From the NCBI RefSeq assembly GCF_005938675.2, contig NZ_VCCH02000006.1:99657-163656 (forward strand): DNA of 64,000 nucleotides, in the 5' to 3' direction. The notes beneath the pieces were generated by a model. It did not search any database, was not told where the DNA came from, and was given only the letters and a program-made list of their open reading frames with translations. The position numbers and the translations under genes are program-made. Below, in pieces: positions 53,134 to 61,966 of the stretch (positions are counted from its first letter, which is position 1; each line of letters starts with the position of its first letter). The stretch comes from Mycobacterium sp. KBS0706 (GTDB taxonomy: Bacteria; Pseudomonadota; Alphaproteobacteria; DSM-16000; Inquilinaceae).

Positions 53134-54420
53134 ATGCCGGCCTCCTACATCGATACCCATTACAGCCGCACGCTGGCCACCGACGAGCGGTTCCCGGCCC
53201 TGTCGGGCAGGCTGAGCGCCGATGCCTGCGTCGTCGGCGGCGGCCTCGCCGGCATCACCGCGGCGCTGGAACTGGCGCGGCGCGGCCGTCAGGTCGTGCT
53301 GCTGGAGGGGCGCCGCGTCGCCTGGGGCGCGTCGGGCCGCAACGGCGGCTTCGTGTCGCCCGGCTACGCCACCGGCCTCGGCGCGATCGAGAAGCTGGCC
53401 GGCCGCGACGCCGCCGCTTCGCTGTACCGCCTGTCGATCGAAGGCGTGCGCATCGTCGCCGACAACATCCGCGACCTCGGCATCGCCGAGGCGGGACCCG
53501 TTCCCGGCATCATTGCCGCGATCCGCTACGACGGTGCGGCGGGCCTGCAGGCCTATCGCGACCGGATGGAGCGCGACTTCGGCCGCCCGCTGCGCTTCAT
53601 GCCGCGCAAGGAGGTCCGGTCGCTCCTCCTCTCCGCGAAATATCATCAGGCGCTCTACGACGCCGATTCCTTCCATTTCCACCCGCTGAACTACGCCCGC
53701 GCCCTGGTCCGCGAGCTGCGCCGCCTGGGCGGGCAGGTCCATGAGGACAGCCTGGTCACCGGGGCGGCGCTGGACGGGCCGCGCAAAGTGGTGACCACGG
53801 CGGGCGGGCAGGTCGAATGCGGCGACGTCGTCTTCGCCGGCGGCGGCTACACCGATGCCGTCTGCCCGGCGCTGCGACGGGCCTTCCTGCCCATCGCCAC
53901 CTACATCCTGCTGACCGACCCGATCCGCGACCGCGTCGGCGACGCGATCCGGACCAATGCCGCGATCGGCGACGACCGGCGGGCCGGCGACTACTACCGG
54001 GTCGTCGGGGGCGAGCGGATCCTGTGGGGCGGCCGCATCACCACGCGGACCAGCGACCCGCACGACCTGGCCGAAAGGCTGCGGCGCGAGATGGTGACGA
54101 CCTATCCGCAGCTCGCCGACGTGCATGTCGAGATCGCCTGGTCGGGGCTGATGTCCTATGCCCGCCACCTGATGCCGCAGATCGGGCGGCTGCAGCCGGG
54201 CGTCTGGTACTGCACCGCCTTCGGCGGCCACGGCATGAACACCACGGCGATCGGCGGCAAGGTCGTCGCCGAGGCGATCGCAGGAGACGGCGACCGCTAC
54301 CGGCTGTTCGAGCCCTTCGGCCTGGCTTGGAACGGCGGCCCCCTCGGGCGGGCGGCGGCCCAGCTGACCTATTGGACCTACCAGGCGATGGATGCCTGGC
54401 GCGAGCGCAAGGCCGCCTGA
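53134..54420 (+). CDS. DadA/PuuB-type FAD-dependent oxidoreductase
   Basis: A flavoenzyme of the D-amino-acid-oxidase fold. The 428-residue protein has the FAD-binding GGGLAG (35-40) with E58 at the end of the second strand, and AWGASGRNGGFVSPGY (63-78), typical of the gamma-glutamylputrescine oxidase group. The C-terminal FAD loop is CTAFGGHGMNTTAIGG. It lies between binding protein and permease, so the substrate is probably the transported compound or its amino-acid part; amadoriase-type oxidation of fructosyl amino acids is possible. GGAG five bases before ATG 53134 fixes the start over GTG 53110. Confidence 0.87.
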   Translation: MPASYIDTHYSRTLATDERFPALSGRLSADACVVGGGLAGITAALELARRGRQVVLLEGRRVAWGASGRNGGFVSPGYATGLGAIEKLAGRDAAASLYRLSIEGVRIVADNIRDLGIAEAGPVPGIIAAIRYDGAAGLQAYRDRMERDFGRPLRFMPRKEVRSLLLSAKYHQALYDADSFHFHPLNYARALVRELRRLGGQVHEDSLVTGAALDGPRKVVTTAGGQVECGDVVFAGGGYTDAVCPALRRAFLPIATYILLTDPIRDRVGDAIRTNAAIGDDRRAGDYYRVVGGERILWGGRITTRTSDPHDLAERLRREMVTTYPQLADVHVEIAWSGLMSYARHLMPQIGRLQPGVWYCTAFGGHGMNTTAIGGKVVAEAIAGDGDRYRLFEPFGLAWNGGPLGRAAAQLTYWTYQAMDAWRERKAA

Positions 54421-54452
54421 ACGCCGGCCTTCGAGAACGGAGCGGGGAGACG

Positions 54453-55427
54453 ATGTACGCGGACAAGGTCGAATATCCCCGCATTTCCACCAAGCCGGCC
54501 GTTTTCCTGCCGCTGGCGCTGGTCCTGTTCCTGGTGTTCTGGGCCTGCGGGCTGAAGGACACCTGGCTCGGCCAGATCGGCGTCGCCCTGATCGGCGAGC
54601 CCTCGGCCGAAGGCTGGGCCGGCAATGCCGCCGCCGCGGTGGTGGTCACCCTGGCGATGCTGGCGAATTTCTACGTCATCGTGTTCCTGCCGCGGCTCTG
54701 GCAGATCGGCGTGATCTGGGCCGAGCTCATGTTCTGGATCGTGATCTTCTTCCGCTCGTTCAACCTCAGCCTCGAATTCGTCGAGCGCAAGATCGGCTTC
54801 CTGATCACCCAGGGCGTGACGACGACGCTCTACGTCTCCGCCGCCTCGATCGCGATCGCCTTCGTGCTGGCCATGGTCGGGGCGATCGCGAAGCTGTCGC
54901 GCAACGGCATCGCCTATGCGCTCGCCACCTTCTACACCTCGATCTTCCGCGGCCTGCCGCTGCTGATGCAGGTCTACATCATCTATATGGGCCTGCCGCA
55001 ACTGGGCTATGTCGTTCAGGCCGTGCCGGCCGGCATCGCCGCCCTGTCGCTGTGCTACGGCGCCTACATGACCGAGATCTTCCGCGCCGGCATCGAGAGC
55101 ATTCCGCGCGGCCAGTGGGAGGCCGCACGGGCGCTGGGGCTGCCGCCGCATCTGGTGCTGCGCAAGGTGATCCTGCCGCAGGCGATGCGGGTCATCATCC
55201 CGCCGACCGGCAACCAGTTCATCGCCATGCTCAAGGACAGCACCCTGGTCTCGGTCATCGGGGTGTGGGAGCTGATGTATCTGGCCCGCACCCAGGGCCA
55301 GACCGAGTTCCGGCATGTCGAGATGCTGATCACGGCCTCGGCGATCTACTGGCTGATGTCGATCGTGCTCGAGCTCGGCCAGGCCAAGCTCGAGCGCAGC
55401 TTTAACCGGGTCCGGTTTCGCGGATAG
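54453..55427 (+). CDS. Amino-acid-type ABC transporter permease (HisM/FrlM type)
   Basis: The 324-residue permease has an N-terminal extension with several hydrophobic segments (about 15-40, 57-78, 83-103) before the HisM-type core. The core carries TTLYVSAASIAIAFVLAM, the family motif YTSIFRGLPLLMQVYIIY and the EAA loop IESIPRGQWEAARALGLPPH. A GGGGAGACG site precedes ATG 54453. No ATPase gene follows; the next gene is on the other strand. Confidence 0.9.
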   Translation: MYADKVEYPRISTKPAVFLPLALVLFLVFWACGLKDTWLGQIGVALIGEPSAEGWAGNAAAAVVVTLAMLANFYVIVFLPRLWQIGVIWAELMFWIVIFFRSFNLSLEFVERKIGFLITQGVTTTLYVSAASIAIAFVLAMVGAIAKLSRNGIAYALATFYTSIFRGLPLLMQVYIIYMGLPQLGYVVQAVPAGIAALSLCYGAYMTEIFRAGIESIPRGQWEAARALGLPPHLVLRKVILPQAMRVIIPPTGNQFIAMLKDSTLVSVIGVWELMYLARTQGQTEFRHVEMLITASAIYWLMSIVLELGQAKLERSFNRVRFRG

Positions 55428-55457
55428 GCCGGAGGGCCGCCGGCGCGGTGCGATATG

Positions 55458-56369
55458 TCAGCGTCCGCCGATGCCCCAGCGCGCGATCTCCTGCACCAGC
55501 GTCTCGCGGTCGGCGGGATCGAGGGCCGGCAGGCCCGGCAGCCGCACCGCCCCGGCCGGGAAGCCGAGCAGGCCCAGCGCCTCCTTGACCACGGTGACGT
55601 TGGCGCCGTTGCCGTAGCGGGTGCGCAAAGTCTCGAAGCGGGCGATCTCGCCGACCAAAGCGCGGGCCTTGGCATAGTCGCCGGCCTCCAGCGCCGCGTG
55701 GATCGCCAGCGACCGGGCGGGATCGACATTGACCAGGCCGGAGGTGAAGCCGCGAGCGCCGAGGGCGTAGAAGGGCGCCGCCCAGCCCTCCGCCAGGCCG
55801 CAGACCCAGACGGCGGTGCCGGCATCGCTCGACCGCACGCATTCGGCCAGCAGCATCAGGTTGGTGGTGGCGAATTTCACGCCGACGACATTGGGGTGGT
55901 TGGCGACCGACAGCAGGTCGGCCAGGCCCATGGCGTCGGACCGGACATAGGCGACCAGCGGCAGGTCGACCGCATCCGCGATCGCCCGGAAATAGGCGGC
56001 CTGTGCCTGGGGCGCGGCGAAGGGGTCGAGGGGCTGGTGCGACATGATCGCGTTCGCCCCGGCATCCTTGGCGCGGCGGCCCAGCGCGATCGCCTCGGTC
56101 AGCGACCGGCCGATGGCGGCGACGACGTTGCTGCGGCCCCGGGCGGCCGACACCGCCGTGTCGTGCACCAGCCGGACCTCGTCGGGCGACAGGGCGTAGA
56201 ACTCGCCGGTGTTGCCGGCGGCAACGACATTGTGGATGCCGCCGTCAACGATGCGCTCGACGATGCGGCCGGTCAGGCCCGCGTCGACGCCGCCCTCGGC
56301 CGTATAGGCGGTCGCATGCACGCCCGAGATGCCGCACAGCGCGCGCCGCAGGCCGTTCTGGATATCCAT
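55458..56369 (-). CDS. DHDPS/NAL-family aldolase or dehydratase
   Basis: A Schiff-base (beta/alpha)8 enzyme. The 303-residue protein has the pyruvate-carboxylate site GNTGEF (52-57), Y141 and the lysine K165 in GVKFATT. Family members include 2-keto-3-deoxy-sugar-acid aldolases and 5-keto-4-deoxyglucarate dehydratase. With the enolase-superfamily dehydratase at 57169 it would process the resulting 2-keto-3-deoxy acid; that pathway is inferred from context. AAGGAG lies 8 bases before ATG 56369, inside the end of the upstream GntR gene. Confidence 0.87.
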   Translation of the reverse strand: MDIQNGLRRALCGISGVHATAYTAEGGVDAGLTGRIVERIVDGGIHNVVAAGNTGEFYALSPDEVRLVHDTAVSAARGRSNVVAAIGRSLTEAIALGRRAKDAGANAIMSHQPLDPFAAPQAQAAYFRAIADAVDLPLVAYVRSDAMGLADLLSVANHPNVVGVKFATTNLMLLAECVRSSDAGTAVWVCGLAEGWAAPFYALGARGFTSGLVNVDPARSLAIHAALEAGDYAKARALVGEIARFETLRTRYGNGANVTVVKEALGLLGFPAGAVRLPGLPALDPADRETLVQEIARWGIGGR

Positions 56370-56375
56370 TCTCAG

Positions 56376-57074
56376 CTACTCCTTCCGGCGCGCGAACGCC
56401 GTCTGCACATGTTGCCGGCCCGACCGCACGATGTGGTCGCGCATCGCCCGTTCGGCCGCGTCCTCGTCACGCGCTTCGAGGGCTGCGAGGATGTTCAGAT
56501 GCTCGCCCAGGGCGCGCTCGCGCTCCTCCTGGTCGCCGAGCAGGAAGCGGCGGGCCGCCTTGTCGTAGACCAGCTGCCCCGCCAGCAGGCGCTGCAGGTA
56601 GCGGCAGCCCGAGGCGGCGTGGATGGTCTCGTGGAAGGTCTCGTTCAGCGCGATCAGCCGGCGCACCACGCCCGCCGCCGTCGCCTGGCGCATGCTCTCG
56701 CCGACCGTGCGCAGCTCCGCGATCGTCTCATCCGTGATTCGCGCCGCCGCCAGCCGCGCGATCATGCTCTCCAGCGCCGCGCGCGCCAGCGCCATCTCCT
56801 CGGCCTGGGCCGCGTCGAAGGTGATGCGGATGCCGCGGCGCGGCTCGGTCCGCACCAGCCCTTCCAGCTCCAGCCGGCGCAGCGCCTCCTTCAGCGGCGT
56901 GGTGCTGACCCCCAGCTCCGCCGCCGCCTGGCGCTCGTTCAGAAGAGAGCCGGTCGGCAGCTGGCCGGAGATGATCGCCTGGCGCAGCTGCTCGTGAACG
57001 TGCTCGCGCAGCCCCTTCAGCATGTTCGGGTCGATCGATGGCAGGGGGCGGTGCACGCTGTCCTCTCGTTGCAT
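56376..57074 (-). CDS. FCD-domain GntR transcriptional regulator
   Basis: A 232-residue regulator with a winged helix (~20-85; LNERQAAAELGVSTTPLKEA, RRLELEGLVRTEPRRGIRI) and an FCD ligand domain (~90-225; LNETFHETIHAASG contains metal-binding-type His). It is divergent from the dehydratase and importer genes, with a palindromic site in the gap (57110-57119), and coupled to the DHDPS-family gene. It probably represses the sugar-acid block in both directions. Confidence 0.9.
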   Translation of the reverse strand: MQREDSVHRPLPSIDPNMLKGLREHVHEQLRQAIISGQLPTGSLLNERQAAAELGVSTTPLKEALRRLELEGLVRTEPRRGIRITFDAAQAEEMALARAALESMIARLAAARITDETIAELRTVGESMRQATAAGVVRRLIALNETFHETIHAASGCRYLQRLLAGQLVYDKAARRFLLGDQEERERALGEHLNILAALEARDEDAAERAMRDHIVRSGRQHVQTAFARRKE

Positions 57075-57109
57075 CCGGCGGCTTCCGGCACCGGCAATTT
57101 CTTGAGACT

Positions 57110-57119
57110 TGATATATCA
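57110..57119. promoter_or_regulatory. Palindromic operator TGATATATCA
   Basis: A perfect 10-base palindrome in an AT-rich island of a 94-base divergent gap. It matches the short-dyad style of FCD-type GntR sites and lies 36 bases from the regulator start and 50 from the dehydratase start, so one site could serve both. Confidence 0.65.
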
Positions 57120-57168
57120 GGTCCCATGAGGTTAAGTCTAGCCGCCGGGGCAAGGGAGGAGTGGCGGC

Positions 57169-58365
57169 GTGAAGATCGACCGTCTGCGGACCTATATGAC
57201 GCGCGACAAGGACCGTCCGCGCCTGCTCGTCGCCATCGACACCGATGACGGCCTCACCGGCTGGGGCGAGTGCTACAACCACGGCCCCGACCGGGCGCTG
57301 GCGCCGCTGCTGGACTACCTGTTCACCTTCCTGCAGGGGCAGGACCCGCGGCGGATCGAATACATCGTCCAGTACCTGATGCAGCAGACGCGCTTCCCGC
57401 CCGGCGCGCTGACGCTGGCGGCGATCTCGGCGATCGACCACTGCCTGTGGGACATCTCGGCCAAGGCGCTCGGCGTGCCGGTCTACATGCTGCTCGGCGG
57501 CAACGCCCGTGACCGCGTGCGCGTCTATGCCGGCGTCTACACTGCGCCCGACGCGCCGGCCGCGCGCGAGGAGTTCGATCGCCTCAACGAGAATTGGGGC
57601 CTGACCGCCTTCAAGCTCAGCCCCTACCGTATCAACATCTACGAGAACCGCTGGGGCGAGGTGGTGCGCACCAGCGCGGAGTATTTCCGCTCGCTGCGGG
57701 AGACGGTGCGCAACGACTACGAGATCGCCTTCGACGCCCATGCCCGCATCTTCGAGCCGCACCAGGCGGTGCAGCTCGGCAACGCGCTGGCGCCCTACGA
57801 CCCGCTGTTCTTCGAGGAGCCGATCCGGCCCGAGAACGTCGAAGTCTGGGGCGACATCAAGCGGCAGATGGCCTGCACCCTGGCGACCGGCGAGTCGCTA
57901 TACAACCGCTTCGAGTTCCTGCGCCTGCTGTCCCATCGCGGGGCCGACATCATCCAGCCCGACATCTGCGTCGTCGGCGGCCTCCTGGAGATGCGCAAGA
58001 TCGCGGCGATCGCGGAGGCGCACTACGTCACCGTCGCGCCGCACAACCCGATGGGGCCGCTGGCCACAGCGGTGAACCTGCATTTCTCCGCCGCGCAGCC
58101 GAACTTCCGCATCCTCGAATACCGGCTGCCGCACGGCCCGAACTACACCTTTGAGGCGGGCGGCGGCGCGGCGAAGGCCGATCCCTCGGCCGGCGCCTGG
58201 TACGTCAAGGACCCGTATCTCCCGCGCGACGGCTATCTCGAGCTGCGCCCCGACCGTCCGGGCTGGGGCGTCGAGATCGACGAGGAGGTGCTGAAGACCG
58301 ACGGCTACATCCATTGGGAGCGGCGCGTCGGCCGCCGCCCGGACGGATCGTCGGCGTTTCCATAA
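57169..58365 (+). CDS. Enolase-superfamily D-galactonate dehydratase-like enzyme
   Basis: A 398-residue sugar-acid dehydratase of the MR/GalD group. Catalytic pattern: D189 and H191 (FDAHAR), E216/E217 (FFEEP), E242 (TGES) and H292 (VAPHNPMGP). The C-terminal GWGVEIDEEV is usual. The GTG start at 57169 follows GGAGGAG. It is a distant paralogue of the enzyme at 48101-49321, with its own regulator and importer. The product would be a 2-keto-3-deoxy acid for the DHDPS-family enzyme; D-galactonate is only one candidate substrate. Confidence 0.86.
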   Translation: MKIDRLRTYMTRDKDRPRLLVAIDTDDGLTGWGECYNHGPDRALAPLLDYLFTFLQGQDPRRIEYIVQYLMQQTRFPPGALTLAAISAIDHCLWDISAKALGVPVYMLLGGNARDRVRVYAGVYTAPDAPAAREEFDRLNENWGLTAFKLSPYRINIYENRWGEVVRTSAEYFRSLRETVRNDYEIAFDAHARIFEPHQAVQLGNALAPYDPLFFEEPIRPENVEVWGDIKRQMACTLATGESLYNRFEFLRLLSHRGADIIQPDICVVGGLLEMRKIAAIAEAHYVTVAPHNPMGPLATAVNLHFSAAQPNFRILEYRLPHGPNYTFEAGGGAAKADPSAGAWYVKDPYLPRDGYLELRPDRPGWGVEIDEEVLKTDGYIHWERRVGRRPDGSSAFP

Positions 58366-58408
58366 ACAACCAAGAACAGCGGGCATCCGCCCAACAGGGA
58401 GGACGAGA

Positions 58409-59992
58409 ATGAGACTGTCCCTACTGGCCGCGACCGCGGCCCTGGCGCTCGCCTTCGGCCCGTCCGGGGCGCAGGCGGCGTCGCCGGCGAATGCGTTGGT
58501 GATCGGCACGCAGCTCAGCGCCGTGCCGTCGCTCGACCCGGCGGCGATCAACGCCCGCACCGTCTCCGAGATCGTCTCGAACCTCTACGACAACCTCGTG
58601 ATGGTGACGCCCGACGACCTCCAGACGATCCGGCCGATGCTGGCCGAAAGCTGGACCGTCGCCGACGACAAGCGCAGCATCACCATGACGCTGCGCCAGG
58701 GCGCCACCTTCTCCTCCGGCAACCCGGTGACGGCGGAGGACGCTGCCTGGACCATCCAGCGCGTCATCAAGATGGGCCAGGTCGGGTCGACCGACATCGC
58801 GCTGTGGGGCTTCACCAAGGACAATGTCGACCAGCTGGTTCAGGCCAAGGACGAGCGCACTCTGCTGATCAGCCTGCCGCAGCCGGTCTCGACCGACCTC
58901 GTGCTCTATTCGCTGGCCGGCGCCTCGCTCGGCATCATCGACAAGAAGGCGGCGCTGGAGCATGAGCAGAATGGCGACCTGGCCCAGAACTGGCTGAAGG
59001 CCAACAGCGCCGGCAGCGGCCCCTACAAGCTCACCACTTGGCGGCCGAACGACATCCTGCTGTGCGACGCGCGGGCGGATTACTGGGGCGGCGCGCCGGC
59101 GATGAAGCGCGTGGTCATGCGCCACGTTCCGGAATCCGGCAACCTGCGGCTGCAGGTCGAGGCCGGCGACATCGATATCGGCCAGTACATGGCCAACAGC
59201 GACATCGAGGCGCTGAAGGCCAAGGGCGCCGTGGTCGATCCCGGGCCGGGCCTGGGCTTCTACTACATGGCCATGAACACGCAGGATCCGGACCTGGCCA
59301 AGCCCAAGGTGCGCGAGGCGTTCCAGCATATCATCGACTGGAAGCCACTGGCCGAGACCACGATGAACTTCAACGGCTTCCCGTGGCAGTCGATCATCCC
59401 GAAGGGCATGCCCGGCGCCCCGGCCGGCGAGCCGACCGGCTACCAGTACGATCCCGAGCTGGCCAAGAAGCTGCTGGCCGAGGCCGGCTATCCGGACGGG
59501 CTGAAGAAGACGCTGTACCCGTCGGGCGACGCGCTCCTGAAGATGGCGGTGGCGCTGCAGGCCAGCGCCAAGAAGGCCGGCGTCGAGTTCGAGGTCGTGC
59601 CGGGCGAGCACACGCCGGATTTCCGCGCCCGGAAATACCAGGTGCTGGTCGGCAATTCCGGCACGCGGCTGCCCGACCCGTTCGGCACGCTGGTGCAATA
59701 CGCCTACAACCCGGACAACCGCGACGAGGCGAAGCTCGGCGGCTACTACCTGTGGCGCACGGCGCTGGACGCGCCGGAGCTGACCCAGCTGGTCACCCAG
59801 TCGAAGAGCGAGACCGACCCGGCCAAGCGGGCGCAGCTGTTCACCGAGATCGACCAGAAGTTCAAGGCGATGGTGCCGTCGCTGGTGATCGTGCTGCAGC
59901 GCACCGACCCCTATGTCATCCGCCAGGGGATCAGCGGCTATGTCGGCAACCCGACCTGGTCGACGCGCTGGCACGACGTGAAGAAGAACTGA
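58409..59992 (+). CDS. Family-5 ABC transporter substrate-binding protein
   Basis: The periplasmic binding protein of a peptide-type importer. The 527-residue protein, of standard family length, has a Sec signal peptide (1-23, ending AQAA), LAESWTVADDKRSITMTLRQG, VTAEDAAWTIQRVI and KVREAFQHIIDWKPLAE. It lies in the operon of the GalD-type dehydratase, so a sugar acid or its glycoside is a better guess than a peptide. GGGAGG precedes ATG 58409. Confidence 0.92.
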   Translation: MRLSLLAATAALALAFGPSGAQAASPANALVIGTQLSAVPSLDPAAINARTVSEIVSNLYDNLVMVTPDDLQTIRPMLAESWTVADDKRSITMTLRQGATFSSGNPVTAEDAAWTIQRVIKMGQVGSTDIALWGFTKDNVDQLVQAKDERTLLISLPQPVSTDLVLYSLAGASLGIIDKKAALEHEQNGDLAQNWLKANSAGSGPYKLTTWRPNDILLCDARADYWGGAPAMKRVVMRHVPESGNLRLQVEAGDIDIGQYMANSDIEALKAKGAVVDPGPGLGFYYMAMNTQDPDLAKPKVREAFQHIIDWKPLAETTMNFNGFPWQSIIPKGMPGAPAGEPTGYQYDPELAKKLLAEAGYPDGLKKTLYPSGDALLKMAVALQASAKKAGVEFEVVPGEHTPDFRARKYQVLVGNSGTRLPDPFGTLVQYAYNPDNRDEAKLGGYYLWRTALDAPELTQLVTQSKSETDPAKRAQLFTEIDQKFKAMVPSLVIVLQRTDPYVIRQGISGYVGNPTWSTRWHDVKKN

Positions 59993-59999
59993 GGGGCCG

Positions 60000-61046
60000 A
60001 TGACGACGGTCGACACGTTCAACCGGCCGGCGCGCTTCCTGCGCATGCGGCGCCTGTCGGGCCGCACCCTGTCGGTCGTCGTCACCCTGGTCGGGCTGAT
60101 GCTGCTGACTTTCTCGATGGGGCGGCTGCTGCCGGCCGACCCGGTGCTGGCGGTGACCGGGTCGGAGGTCGACAAGGCCACCTATGACCGGGTCTACCAG
60201 GAGCTCGGCCTCGACCAGCCGGTGTGGCAGCAGTTCCTGTCCTATGTCGGCCGGGTCGCCACCGGCGACATGGGTCGGTCGCTGACCACCGGCCAGCCGG
60301 TCTCGGCCGACCTGCTCAGCGTCTTCCCGGCCACCATCGAGCTCGCTCTGGTCGCCATCCTGTGCGGCACGCTGGTCGGGGTGCCGCTCGGCGTCGCCGC
60401 CGCGGTCAACCGCGGCAGGCCGATCGACCATGTCGCCCGGGTGGTCGGCCTGGCCGGCCATTCGGTGCCGATCTTCTGGCTGGGGCTGATCGCGCTGATC
60501 CTGTTCTACGCCAAGCTGCAATGGGTCGCCGCCTCGGGCCGGATCGACATCCTGAACGAAGGCATGGTCCCGCCGATCACCGGGCTCTTGCTGCTCGACA
60601 CCGCGCTGCAGGGCGAATGGGACGTGTTCCGCGACGCGCTCGGCCACATCATCCTGCCCGGCGCCGTCCTCGGCTACTACTCGGTCGCCTATATCAGCCG
60701 CATGACCCGCAGCTTCATGCTGGAGCAGCTGGGCCAGGAATACATCGTCTCCGCCCGGGCCAAGGGCGTGTCGCGCCGGCGGATGATCTGGGCCCATGCC
60801 TTCAAGAACATCCGCGTCCAGCTTCTCACGGTGCTCGCGCTCACCTTCGGCGGGCTGCTCGACGGCGCGGTGCTGATCGAGACGGTGTTCGGCTGGCCCG
60901 GCCTCGGCCAGTACCTCACCCGGGGGCTGAAGATGAACGACATGAACGTGGTGATGGGCGCGGTGCTGCTGATCGGCATCACCTTCCTCGTCATCAACAT
61001 CATCTCCGACCGCCTCTACCGCATCCTGGACCCGCGCACCCGATGA
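60000..61046 (+). CDS. ABC transporter permease, DppB/GsiC type
   Basis: The 348-residue permease has six predicted membrane segments, the family periplasmic block LGLDQPVWQQFLSYVGRVATG and DMGRSL, and the EAA loop YIVSARAKGVSRRRMI. GAGGGG lies before ATG 60000, seven bases after the binding-protein stop. The stop overlaps the next start (ATGA). Confidence 0.93.
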   Translation: MTTVDTFNRPARFLRMRRLSGRTLSVVVTLVGLMLLTFSMGRLLPADPVLAVTGSEVDKATYDRVYQELGLDQPVWQQFLSYVGRVATGDMGRSLTTGQPVSADLLSVFPATIELALVAILCGTLVGVPLGVAAAVNRGRPIDHVARVVGLAGHSVPIFWLGLIALILFYAKLQWVAASGRIDILNEGMVPPITGLLLLDTALQGEWDVFRDALGHIILPGAVLGYYSVAYISRMTRSFMLEQLGQEYIVSARAKGVSRRRMIWAHAFKNIRVQLLTVLALTFGGLLDGAVLIETVFGWPGLGQYLTRGLKMNDMNVVMGAVLLIGITFLVINIISDRLYRILDPRTR

Positions 61047-61966
61047 CCGCGACCTTCAGCGCCCCCCAAGGCGGGCTGCGCGCCTGGCTGAAGACGGATG
61101 CACCGCGCACCGTCTTCCAGTCGGCGATGCAGCAGCTCTATCGCGGCTGGCGGCGCTTCGCCGCGCATCCGCTCGGCCTTGCCGGGCTGGCCGTCATCCT
61201 GCTGCTGGTGATCGCAGCGGTCGCGGCGCCCTGGCTCACCTCCCACGACCCGATCGCGCAGGACATGGTGAACCGCCTGCAGGCGCCCTCCGCGGCGCAT
61301 TGGTTCGGCACCGACGAGTTCGGCCGCGACGTCTTCGCCCGCGTCGTCTACGGCGCGCGGACGACGATCTACATCATCCTGCTGGTCACGGTCATCGTCG
61401 CGCCCATCGGCCTCCTGATCGGCGCCTGCGCCGGCTATCTCGGCGGCTGGGTCGACGAGGTGCTGATGCGAGTCACCGACATCTTCCTGTCCTTCCCCGG
61501 CCTGGTGCTGGCGCTGGGCTTCGCCGCGGCGCTGGGCCCCGGCATCACCAACGCCATCATCGCCATCGCCCTGACCGCCTGGCCGCCGATGGCGCGACTG
61601 GCCCGGGCCGAGGCGCTGAGCCTGCGGAAGGCCGACTTCATCGCCGCGGTGCGGCTGCAGGGCGCGTCGAAGACCCGCATCATCACCCGCCACATCCTGC
61701 CGATGTGCCTGCCCTCGCTGGTGGTGCGCCTGACCCTGAACATGGCCGGCATCATCCTGACCGCCGCCGGCCTCGGCTTCCTCGGCCTCGGCGCGCAGCC
61801 GCCGCTGCCGGAATGGGGCGCCATGGTCTCGACCGGGCGCGAATTCATGATCGACTGCCCCTGGGTGATCACCGCGCCCGGCATCGCCATCGCCGTGGTC
61901 AGCCTCGCCTTCAACCTGGCCGGCGACGCGCTGCGCGACGTGCTCGACCCGAGGTCCGGCGAATGA
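61043..61966 (+). CDS. ABC transporter permease, DppC/GsiD type
   Basis: The 307-residue permease is the partner of the preceding gene. It has the hallmark HWFGTDEFGRDVFARVVYGAR after the first membrane segment (~45-65), the EAA loop FIAAVRLQGASKTRII, LGFLGLGAQPPLPEWG, and the C-terminal NLAGDALRDVLDPR. It is coupled on both sides by ATGA overlaps. Confidence 0.94.
   Translation: MTATFSAPQGGLRAWLKTDAPRTVFQSAMQQLYRGWRRFAAHPLGLAGLAVILLLVIAAVAAPWLTSHDPIAQDMVNRLQAPSAAHWFGTDEFGRDVFARVVYGARTTIYIILLVTVIVAPIGLLIGACAGYLGGWVDEVLMRVTDIFLSFPGLVLALGFAAALGPGITNAIIAIALTAWPPMARLARAEALSLRKADFIAAVRLQGASKTRIITRHILPMCLPSLVVRLTLNMAGIILTAAGLGFLGLGAQPPLPEWGAMVSTGREFMIDCPWVITAPGIAIAVVSLAFNLAGDALRDVLDPRSGE

Noticed and set aside
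54453..55427. Downstream ATPases at 61963-63566 as partners of the Amadori permease
   Set aside because: They belong to the family-5 importer operon by overlap and by their oligopeptide-type C-terminal helices, and are separated by genes on the other strand.
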